11,866 nt of DNA from assembly GCA_041477815.1 (NCBI GenBank), contig JBGOUV010000215.1:1-11866 (forward strand), read 5' to 3'. Below, piece after piece: positions 6,184 to 11,866 of this stretch. The notes under the pieces are model-generated. The model saw nothing but the letters and a program-made list of their open reading frames with translations. It searched no databases and was not told the DNA's origin. The position numbers were made by a program, and so were the translations under genes. The stretch's first letter is position 1. Each line of letters begins with the position of its first letter. This stretch comes from JBGOUV01 sp041477815 (GTDB lineage Bacteria; Acidobacteriota; Terriglobia; Bryobacterales; JACQDG01).

Positions 6184-7129
6184 CATAAATGTAGGGCGGG
6201 CCCCCCGGCCCGCGCCGGGCCTGGCCCGGCTCCCCGAGTTTCCCGAACGTCCCCAAGCCGGCCAGGGGGCCGGCTGCGGCCCAGGGGGGCCGCCCCACAT
6301 TTTCCTGTGCACGCTAGCCCTCCTCCTGACTATCCCCCTCCCCGCCCAAAAGAAAGCCCCCTTCGCCATCGTCAACCTGGCCCTCCTCGAAGCCGAAGAC
6401 GGCTTCGCCGCCCGCTCCGACAACGTTTTTTCCCCCGGCGAGACCCTCTACGTCGCCTTCCACGTCCAGGGCTACGCCGTGGACCGCCAAAGCCGCGTCC
6501 ACCTCACCTACCGCATCGACGCCCTGGACCCCGCCGCCGTCCCCTTCGTCGAGCCGGAGATCAGCAAGATCGACACCGAGCTCGCTCCCCAGGACGCCAA
6601 GTGGATGCCCCGCGTTCGCTTCTCGCCCGCCCTTCCCCCCTTCGTCGACTCCGGCAAATACAAGTTCCGCATCCAGGTCACCGACGAGCTGGCCAAGAGC
6701 CAGGTCTCCCAGGAGCTGATCTTCCAGGTCAAAGGCCGCGACGTCGACGCCAGCACCGAGCTGGTCGCCCGCAATTTCGGATTCTCCCGCCAGGAGGACG
6801 GGGACGCCCTTCCCATCCCCGCCTTCCGCCGTGGCGATGTTCTCTGGTCCTCCTTCGATATCACCGGCTACAAAACCTCCGACAAGAACCGCCTCGCCGT
6901 AGACTACGGCATCGCCGTCTACAACGGCGAGAACAAGCTCATCTACAAGCAGCCCGAGCCCGCCCGCGAGGAGGGCACTTCTTTCTACCGCCGCCGCTAC
7001 GTCCACGCCATTTTCAGCCTCAACCTGGAAAAAGGCCTCCAGCCCGGCGAATACAGCGTGGTGCTCAGCGTCCGCGACCTGATCGGCAACCAAACCCACG
7101 AGAGCCGCGAGAAGTTCACCGTCGAATAA
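6170..7129 (+). CDS. Predicted secreted protein with two tandem Ig-like domains; start codon displaced by a repeat
   Basis: The open frame from the ATG at 6170 gives 319 residues, but its first 43 come from the end of thiI and a palindromic repeat and are Pro/Gly/Arg-rich. A typical export signal (IFLCTLALLLTIPLPAQ) starts only at about residue 44 and has no ATG, GTG or TTG at its head; only ATT (6299) or CTG (6305) are available. Mature residues 65-188 and 196-319 look like two copies of one beta-sandwich: SPGETLYVAFHVQGY matches RRGDVLWSSFDITGY, and KYKFRIQVTDELAKSQVSQE matches EYSVVLSVRDLIGNQTHESR. I do not recognise the family and assign no function. It ends one base before the glcE start, so it is probably cotranscribed with glcEF. 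The body of the gene is intact and codon use matches its neighbours. Confidence 0.72.
   Translation: MPSPSINVGRAPRPAPGLARLPEFPERPQAGQGAGCGPGGPPHIFLCTLALLLTIPLPAQKKAPFAIVNLALLEAEDGFAARSDNVFSPGETLYVAFHVQGYAVDRQSRVHLTYRIDALDPAAVPFVEPEISKIDTELAPQDAKWMPRVRFSPALPPFVDSGKYKFRIQVTDELAKSQVSQELIFQVKGRDVDASTELVARNFGFSRQEDGDALPIPAFRRGDVLWSSFDITGYKTSDKNRLAVDYGIAVYNGENKLIYKQPEPAREEGTSFYRRRYVHAIFSLNLEKGLQPGEYSVVLSVRDLIGNQTHESREKFTVE
6187..6303. repeat. 117-bp REP-like palindromic element with four internal hairpins
   Basis: The outer ends are AAATGT and ACATTT, and the two halves are imperfect reverse complements (left TGTAGGGCGGGCCCCCC, right reverse-complemented TGTGGGGCGGCCCCCCT). Inside are four short hairpins: GCGGGCC/GGCCCGC (6196-6213), GCCGGGC/GCCCGGC (6214-6230), AGCCGGCC/GGCCGGCT (6256-6275) and GCGGCC/GGCCGC (6276-6293). 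It starts four bases after the thiI stop and runs to the signal-peptide codons of the next gene. It is too short to carry a transposase. It resembles non-autonomous repetitive extragenic palindromes; no target duplication is obvious. Confidence 0.85.
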
Positions 7130-7130
7130 T

Positions 7131-8288
7131 ATGCCCCCCCACCAACCGGCCACCCCCGCGGAGCTGGCCGAAGTTCTGGCCGCGTGCAGCGCCGGGCACA
7201 AGACCGTGGAGCTGGGCGGCCGCTTCAGCAAGCGCTCCATGGGGGGGCCGGTCAGTCCGGCCGACGCGGTCGTCTCCACCGCCGGCCTCTCCCGCGTCGC
7301 CGAATACGAGCCCAAGGACCTCACCATCAGCGTGGAGGCCGGCCTCAACTTTCAGACCCTCACCGATCTGCTCGCCGAAAACCGCCAGATGCTCCCTCTC
7401 GACCCGCCCCTGGCCGCCGAGGCCACCGTCGGCGGCGTGGTGGCGTCCAACTGCTCGGGACCCCGCCGCCGCCTCTACGGGTCCGCCCGCGACATGGTCA
7501 GTGGTATGACCTTCGTGACCGTGGAAGGCCAGGAGGTCCGCTCCGGCGGGATGGTCGTCAAGAACGTCGCCGGCCTGGATATGTCCAAGCTCCTCATCGG
7601 CTCGTTCGGAACCCTGGCCGCCATCGCCCGCGTGAACTTCAAGGTCATCCCCCGCCCGCCTCAGGAGCGCACCTACGCGCTGGCCTTTGACGCGCTCGAC
7701 GCCGCGCTCAAAGCGCGTGACCAGATCCTCCGCAGCGTCCTTCAGCCCGCGGCCATCGATCTGGCCAACCCCGCCGCGGCCGCCAGCCTCGGGTCACTAC
7801 CTATGGGCCACCTCCTGCTGGTCGAAGCCGGCGGCATCGAGGCGGTCATGGCCCGCTACGACCGCGATGTCAAGGCCGTGGCCCACCAGGCCGGAGCGCG
7901 TGAATGTCTCGCCCTGGACGAAGACCAGGCGGCCCTGCTGTGGCGCCGCGTGCACGACTTCCCCGCCCCCGGCGGCGACGCCGTGGTGCGGCTGTCCGCC
8001 ACCCTGGTCCACCTCGGCGAGTGCTTCCGGATCTCCGGCGACGCCCCCGCCCTGGCCCGCGCCGGCAATGGCCTCCTCTACGCCCGCACCGCCGACCCCG
8101 CCGCTCTCGCCCTCCGCGCCCGCTCCGCCGGCCTCTATGCCGTGATAGAATCCTGGACGTCGCCCGAAAAGTCGGGAGCCGAGTTGTGGGCTGATCCCGG
8201 ACCCGAGCTGCAAGTGATGTCACGGATCAAGGAGGCGCTCGATCCCCAGCACCTGCTCAACCATGGCCGACTCTACAACCGTATCTGA
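7131..8288 (+). CDS. glcE: Glycolate oxidase FAD-binding subunit GlcE
   Basis: 385 residues. GlcE is the second FAD-type subunit of the membrane-associated glycolate oxidase (GlcDEF), which oxidises glycolate to glyoxylate and sends electrons to the respiratory chain. Residues 1-180 form the PCMH-type FAD domain, with ATVGGVVASNCSGPRRRLYGSARDMVSG in two stretches, then SGGMVVKNVAGLDMSKLLIG and GTLAAIARVNFKVIPRPP, all characteristic of GlcE rather than GlcD. The C-terminus SRIKEALDPQHLLNHGRLY is the usual end of this oxidase family. The start follows the upstream stop by one base (TAA-T-ATG), and the end overlaps glcF by 26 bp, so translation is likely coupled. The catalytic subunit gene glcD is not in the window. 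A related (S)-2-hydroxy-acid substrate other than glycolate cannot be excluded. Confidence 0.9.
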   Translation: MPPHQPATPAELAEVLAACSAGHKTVELGGRFSKRSMGGPVSPADAVVSTAGLSRVAEYEPKDLTISVEAGLNFQTLTDLLAENRQMLPLDPPLAAEATVGGVVASNCSGPRRRLYGSARDMVSGMTFVTVEGQEVRSGGMVVKNVAGLDMSKLLIGSFGTLAAIARVNFKVIPRPPQERTYALAFDALDAALKARDQILRSVLQPAAIDLANPAAAASLGSLPMGHLLLVEAGGIEAVMARYDRDVKAVAHQAGARECLALDEDQAALLWRRVHDFPAPGGDAVVRLSATLVHLGECFRISGDAPALARAGNGLLYARTADPAALALRARSAGLYAVIESWTSPEKSGAELWADPGPELQVMSRIKEALDPQHLLNHGRLYNRI

Positions 8289-9576
8289 AGCGGCTCAGCT
8301 CGACCGGCCCCAGCAGCAGGACCTCGACCGCTGCGTCCACTGCGGCCTCTGCCTGAACGCCTGCCCCACCTACCGCGAGCTGGGCGTGGAGATGGACTCT
8401 CCCCGCGGCCGCATCTACCAGATGGTCCAGGTCGCCGCCGGACGCCTGCCCGTGTCTGATACCTACCAGGAGCACATTGACCTCTGCCTGGCCTGCCGCG
8501 CCTGCGAGACCGCCTGCCCCTCCGGCGTCCAGTACGGGAAGCTGGTGGAAGCCGCCCGCGCCCATCTCGAGCAGGCCAAACCCCGCCCCTGGCACCAGCG
8601 CGCCGCCCGCCAATTCGTCTACGGCCACCTCCTCGTCTCCCCCAACCTGATGAAGCTCGCCGGCCACCTCGCCGCGCTCTATCAAAGGACCGGCCTGCGC
8701 CGCCTGGTCCGGGCCACCCGCCTGCTCAAGCCCTTCCACCGCCTGGAGCAGCTCGAGCGCCTGCTGCCCCCCGCCGAGCGTCCGTTCTTTTTCAGCCAGA
8801 TCGGCCGCACCTTCCCCGCCCACGGCGAGCGCCGCCACCGCGTGGCTTTCGTGGCCGGCTGCCTGGCCAATGTGTCTTTCTCCCGCCTCAACGAAGCTAC
8901 CATCCGCGTCCTCCAGCACAATGGCTGCGAAGTGGTCCTCCCGCCGGATCAGGGCTGCTGCGGCGCCCTCCACGTCCACGCCGGCCTCCGCGACCTGGCC
9001 CGCAAGCTGGCACGCCGCAACATCGACGCCTTCCTCGACGGCAGCTATGACGCCATCATTACCAATGCCGCCGGCTGCGGCTCGACTCTGAAGGAGTACG
9101 GCGAGCTGTTCGAGCACGACCCCGCCTACGCCCCGCGCGCCCACGAATTCTCCAGCCGCGTCAAGGACGTCAACGAGTTCTTGGTCTCCATCGGCCTGAA
9201 CCGCGACCTCGGAACACTAAATATCACCGTAACCTACCAGGACTCCTGCCACTTGGCCCACGGCCAGCGCGTCCGCCTCCAGCCCCGCCAGCTCCTCGAA
9301 TCCATCCCCGGCCTCAAGTTCAAGGAGCTCCCCCTGTCCGACCTCTGCTGCGGCTCCGCGGGCGTCTACAACGTCCAGCACACGGACCTCTCCATGAGCC
9401 TGCTGGAAAAGAAGATGCAAATGGCCGCCACTACCGGCGCCGACACCATCGTCACCGCTAACCCCGGCTGCATGTTGCAGCTCCGCGCCGGGGCCGAGTT
9501 ATTCGGCCGCAACCAACGGGTGCTGCACGTAGTGGAAGTCCTGGACGAGGCCTACCAAGCCAGACCAGCCCTGTGA
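8263..9576 (+). CDS. glcF: Glycolate oxidase iron-sulfur subunit GlcF
   Basis: 437 residues. GlcF carries electrons from the flavin subunits toward quinone at the membrane. Two [4Fe-4S] ferredoxin motifs are complete: Cys24, 27, 30, 34 (CVHCGLCLNACP) and Cys75, 78, 81, 85 (CLACRACETACP). Two cysteine-rich CCG domains follow, with Cys232-Cys233 (GCCGALHVHAG) and Cys362-Cys363 (DLCCGSAGVYN), as in heterodisulfide-reductase-like and glycolate oxidase proteins. The length is slightly above the common 400-430. The start lies inside the 3' end of glcE. A two-hairpin repeat begins just after the stop. No promoter or terminator of the classical kind is visible around it. Confidence 0.93.
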   Translation: MADSTTVSEAAQLDRPQQQDLDRCVHCGLCLNACPTYRELGVEMDSPRGRIYQMVQVAAGRLPVSDTYQEHIDLCLACRACETACPSGVQYGKLVEAARAHLEQAKPRPWHQRAARQFVYGHLLVSPNLMKLAGHLAALYQRTGLRRLVRATRLLKPFHRLEQLERLLPPAERPFFFSQIGRTFPAHGERRHRVAFVAGCLANVSFSRLNEATIRVLQHNGCEVVLPPDQGCCGALHVHAGLRDLARKLARRNIDAFLDGSYDAIITNAAGCGSTLKEYGELFEHDPAYAPRAHEFSSRVKDVNEFLVSIGLNRDLGTLNITVTYQDSCHLAHGQRVRLQPRQLLESIPGLKFKELPLSDLCCGSAGVYNVQHTDLSMSLLEKKMQMAATTGADTIVTANPGCMLQLRAGAELFGRNQRVLHVVEVLDEAYQARPAL

Positions 9577-9587
9577 AAATGGATGTG

Positions 9588-9630
9588 GCGCAGGCTTCAG
9601 CCTGCCGCGTCGGCACTCGTGCCGACGCTT
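9588..9630. repeat. Two-hairpin REP-like repeat after glcF
   Basis: The first hairpin has stem GCAGGCT (9590-9596), loop TC and arm AGCCTGC (9599-9605). The second has stem GCGTCGGCAC (9607-9616), loop TC and arm GTGCCGACGC (9619-9628). Both are perfect. It lies 11 bases past the glcF stop and just before the four-cysteine gene. It has no U-tract, so it is a better fit to a dispersed palindrome than to a rho-independent terminator, but it may still stop or stabilise the glcF transcript end. Confidence 0.8.
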
Positions 9631-9638
9631 GGGATCAA

Positions 9639-9836
9639 ATGATCTCCCCGCCAAAACAGAACCCCCGCGATCCGATCGGCCTATGCGCGACCTGCCGGCA
9701 CATGACGCCCCTCCGTTCGGATCGAGAGTCGGTCTTCTACCGGTGCGAGCGATCGCAGACCGACCCCCAGTTCCCAAAGTATCCACCATTGCCGGTGATT
9801 CGCTGTTCCGGGTATGAGCCGGAGTCAGGGGGCTAG
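9639..9836 (+). CDS. Small four-cysteine protein, conserved-looking, function unknown
   Basis: 65 residues from the ATG at 9639. Four cysteines are at 16, 19, 36 and 56 (GLCATCRH, FYRCERS, VIRCSGYE), spaced as a zinc-ribbon-like metal site, with the motif DPQFPKYPPLPVIRCSGYE near the end. I recall similar short proteins ending in KYPxLPVxxCxGYE in acidobacterial and other genomes, without a known function. A longer frame begins at a GTG at 9573, overlapping the glcF stop, but its added residues are only a translation of the two-hairpin repeat, so I prefer the ATG after the repeat. It lies 62 bp downstream of glcF on the same strand and may share its transcript. Its TAG overlaps the TAG of the convergent SIR2 gene. 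Confidence 0.75.
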   Translation: MISPPKQNPRDPIGLCATCRHMTPLRSDRESVFYRCERSQTDPQFPKYPPLPVIRCSGYEPESGG

Positions 9837-10882
9837 TCCGGCGGAATCTGCCCCAGCATCGCCGGTATGTCATCGTGGGCGTTGTACCAGATCACGTGGA
9901 CACCCATGTCGGCGAAGAGGCTCTGGTCGTACTCGGACGGCACGGCGAGCATGCGCGTGATCGCATCTTCAAAGTCCGCAGGACTCTTGAGCACGGGCGG
10001 ATTCGGTCCTCGGACCTGGCTCCTGACGCGCTCATCAATCGTTTCGGCGGCTCGCCGGCGCTGAGTGGGCGTGAGGTCATACCTCTGCCGGAAGAGGAAA
10101 TGAACGGGCTCCGTGTCACTTGCCCCGGCCCGGGTCGCGTCCAGGAGGCGTCGCAGGTTCGGGTCTGACATGGAGAGCCCGACGAAGAGCACCGTGTAAG
10201 TGCGCAGAGCGTGAAGCAGTTCGATCTGCGCCCAGTGTACGGTCGAATACGAGAGCTGGTGATACTCTTCTTCTGCGAACACCAGTTCGGTCTGCGGCGT
10301 ATCTCCATCTTTGGGCAGAAATCCATGGGGATGGAGAATCGGCAAGCCTTCGCCGTCGGTCCTCCTGGCGCTATGGATGGATCGGGCGGCTACGCCTTTC
10401 TTTTCGAGCTCCAGCTCGAGCAGGTTATCGAAATTCAGAGTGATGACGAGCGGTATTGAGCGTCCCTGCGACTCGCTACGCTTGATCAAACACGCGATCA
10501 CAGCCAGCGCCGTCGCGTGTGGCGGCTCGCGATAAGAAAGATACATCATCTCCCGGACGTACTCGGCGAAGCTCCCGCTTCTTGGCGCGCTCTCAAACTG
10601 CTTCTGGGCAAGTCGCGCCAGCATCAGGGGAGTCAGTCCGAAAGTCTCTGCCAGCCACGATCCAAAAGGCCTGCGGTAGTGCTCCAAGAGATCTTTGAAC
10701 ATCTTCGAGAATTCGTCAATGAGAAGCGTCAAGACGAGTTCGTTCCAAGGTGGGAGACCGTAGGGGATGGAGACACCCGCGCCGAGACAAAGGACCAGCT
10801 TGCGATCACGCCATGCCTTCTGCAACCTTGCCAGGTCATTATCCGGGATCGTGGGCAATGGAGCGGATTGGGGACTGTTCAT
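9833..10882 (-). CDS. SIR2-like domain protein, candidate NAD-degrading antiphage effector
   Basis: 349 residues. SIR2-like domains of this type in defence proteins (for example ThsA and DSR proteins) hydrolyse NAD+ during phage infection. Visible motifs: GAGVS at 34-38 in a Rossmann-type loop, TLNFDNLLE with Asn150 and Asp152, LHPHG with likely catalytic His186, and FVGLSMSDPNLRRLL at 233-247. There is no zinc-binding cysteine cluster, so it is not a classical protein deacetylase. No second effector, TIR, helicase or Argonaute domain is attached, and the region after 260 has no motif I recognise. The ATG at 10882 overlaps the glycosyltransferase stop as ATGA; a TTG at 10897 is a weaker start. 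Samples at 10201-10260 and 10441-10500 are 58% and 55% GC against 70% in neighbouring genes, which points to later acquisition. NAD hydrolysis is inferred from the family. Confidence 0.87.
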   Translation of the reverse strand: MNSPQSAPLPTIPDNDLARLQKAWRDRKLVLCLGAGVSIPYGLPPWNELVLTLLIDEFSKMFKDLLEHYRRPFGSWLAETFGLTPLMLARLAQKQFESAPRSGSFAEYVREMMYLSYREPPHATALAVIACLIKRSESQGRSIPLVITLNFDNLLELELEKKGVAARSIHSARRTDGEGLPILHPHGFLPKDGDTPQTELVFAEEEYHQLSYSTVHWAQIELLHALRTYTVLFVGLSMSDPNLRRLLDATRAGASDTEPVHFLFRQRYDLTPTQRRRAAETIDERVRSQVRGPNPPVLKSPADFEDAITRMLAVPSEYDQSLFADMGVHVIWYNAHDDIPAMLGQIPPD

Positions 10883-11866
10883 GGTCCAAGAGTACAACCG
10901 GCGGGAGGTGCGATCAACCCAGGTGCGCCAGTACCAATAACTTGCAGGTACTTTCTAGCCGCTCCCTCCAACGTGTGCCGCTCCGCCATATGCTCCGCCG
11001 CCCGTCTCCCCACTTCCCGCCGCATCTCCTCGCTCTCCCCCAGCGCCCGCAGATAGCAGGCCAGCATCTCGACTTCCGCCTCCCCCGCGTCCACCCGGAT
11101 CACCGCCAGCTCCGGGAACCCCGCATTCTCCTCCGACGCCGTCACCACCACCGGCTTCCCGATCCCCATCATCTTGATCCCGATCCCGGACGTCTCCCCC
11201 GCCGAGGGATAGCGCAGATTCACGCAGATATCCGTGATCTCCGCCAGCCGCCAAAATTCTTCCTCCGACACGTACCCCAGCCGGACCACCCGCGTATCTC
11301 GCAACTGCGGCTCCAGCGCGCGCTCCAGCTCCAGCGAGACAAAGCGTCCCACCAGCAGCAGCCTCCCCCGCCGCACCACCTCCAGCGCCCGCAATACCGA
11401 AGCGATCCGCTTCGAGTCGCGCAGGTAGCCGAAGGTCGCGATGACCACTTCATTGGTGGCGATTCCCAACCGGTCCCGCGTCGCCCGCCCCACCCCCGGC
11501 AGCCTCGGCGGAACGAAATAATGCGGAATCTCCTCCACCCGAACCCCCGCCACCGCCGCCTGGACCATCCGCCGCCCCCCCGGGTTATGCACCACCACGA
11601 CCCGGCTCCGCTCCACCACTCGCCGGATCATCCCATACTCGAAGTACCGGGGGTCGGCCGCCGACCGGGACCGCGACCGCCACAGCTCCCGTCCCAAATC
11701 CCGCATCCATTCCCCGTAGTTGTAGGTGAACTCCTCGACATATTCCTCCTCGCTCAGGATCCCCAGCAGCAGGTGATGCAGCACCGCATCGTGCAGCACC
11801 GTGATCCCCGGCTCGGCCAGCGCCCCCCGGTACGCCGCCAAGTGCAGCGGATTGTTCCCCACCTGG
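10879..11866 (-). CDS. Glycosyltransferase, GT4-like (5' end beyond window)
   Basis: 328 codons are visible plus the codon at 11863-11865 (Gln) in the same open frame; the true start lies outside. It should transfer a sugar from a nucleotide donor to a glycan or lipid acceptor in the cytoplasm. The visible N-terminal part has GNNPLHLAAYRGALAEPG and VLHDAVLHHLLLG, typical of the acceptor domain of this group. The donor domain has FGYLRDSKRI, LLLVGRF, the strand LGYVSEEEFWRLAEITDICVNLRYP, and SAGETSGIGIKMMGIGKPVVVT, the GT4 nucleotide-sugar site. A C-terminal helix (RRAAEHMAERHTLEGAARKYL) follows. The last 12 or so residues (GAPGLIAPPAGCTLGP) look unlike the family and may be an extension next to the SIR2 insertion. 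High GC matches the rest of the window. Acceptor and sugar are unknown. Confidence 0.85.
   Translation of the reverse strand, partial: QVGNNPLHLAAYRGALAEPGITVLHDAVLHHLLLGILSEEEYVEEFTYNYGEWMRDLGRELWRSRSRSAADPRYFEYGMIRRVVERSRVVVVHNPGGRRMVQAAVAGVRVEEIPHYFVPPRLPGVGRATRDRLGIATNEVVIATFGYLRDSKRIASVLRALEVVRRGRLLLVGRFVSLELERALEPQLRDTRVVRLGYVSEEEFWRLAEITDICVNLRYPSAGETSGIGIKMMGIGKPVVVTASEENAGFPELAVIRVDAGEAEVEMLACYLRALGESEEMRREVGRRAAEHMAERHTLEGAARKYLQVIGTGAPGLIAPPAGCTLGP

Noticed and set aside
6187..6303. Rho-independent terminator after thiI
   Set aside because: The hairpins are strong, but only four T follow the last one, part of the outer ACATTT end. Nested symmetry fits a dispersed palindrome better.
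9573..9638. GTG start giving an 87-residue form of the four-cysteine protein
   Set aside because: The added residues (MDVAQASACRVGTRADAWD) are the translated two-hairpin repeat, and the ATG at 9639 leaves all cysteines in place.
10883..10897. TTG start for the SIR2 gene
   Set aside because: It adds five residues outside any motif and has no ribosome site; the ATG at 10882 gives a standard ATGA overlap.
1..11866. CRISPR array, tRNA, integrase or prophage genes
   Set aside because: I looked for regularly spaced repeats, cloverleaf-like segments and recombinase motifs and saw none; the SIR2 gene has no visible mobile-element genes beside it.

Overview
The window is GC-rich (about 70% by hand count in two 60-base samples, 8101-8160 and 11041-11100). 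It is fully packed with genes and has no tRNA, rRNA, CRISPR array, transposase or phage gene that I could find. Gene content, codon use ending mostly in C/G, and several compact palindromic intergenic repeats fit an Acidobacteriota genome of the Solibacter/Bryobacter kind. This is an inference from overall style; no marker gene proves it.

Left part (1-4940, all on the minus strand). Read in transcription order: an OmpR/PhoB-type response regulator (4940-4266), a receiver-only response regulator (4190-3783), an outer-membrane barrel protein with an N-terminal coiled coil (3671-2325), a secreted cupredoxin fused to a carboxypeptidase-regulatory-like domain (2353-1646), and a membrane histidine kinase cut by the window edge (1639-1). 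The last three genes overlap or nearly abut and are probably one transcript. Together the five genes could be a split two-component pathway wired to a periplasmic copper/redox module. A TTTACA-N5-TTAACA direct repeat of the kind bound by OmpR-family regulators lies between the two response regulators.

Middle part (4957-9836, plus strand). A ThiI-type tRNA 4-thiouridine synthase starts 16 bp from the OmpR-type regulator, and a self-complementary ATTATAAT octamer in that gap could act as a back-to-back -10 element. Next come a secreted protein with two tandem Ig-like domains, glcE and glcF (glycolate oxidase FAD and iron-sulfur subunits), and a 65-residue four-cysteine protein. The catalytic glcD partner is not here. 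A 117-bp palindromic repeat sits exactly where the start of the secreted protein should be, and a smaller two-hairpin repeat separates glcF from the four-cysteine gene.

Right part (9833-11866, minus strand). The end of a family 4-like glycosyltransferase overlaps, by ATGA, the start of a SIR2-domain protein of the kind used as an NAD-degrading antiphage effector. The SIR2 gene has clearly lower GC (55-58% in two samples) than its neighbours, which suggests later acquisition. Its stop shares a CTAG with the stop of the convergent four-cysteine gene.
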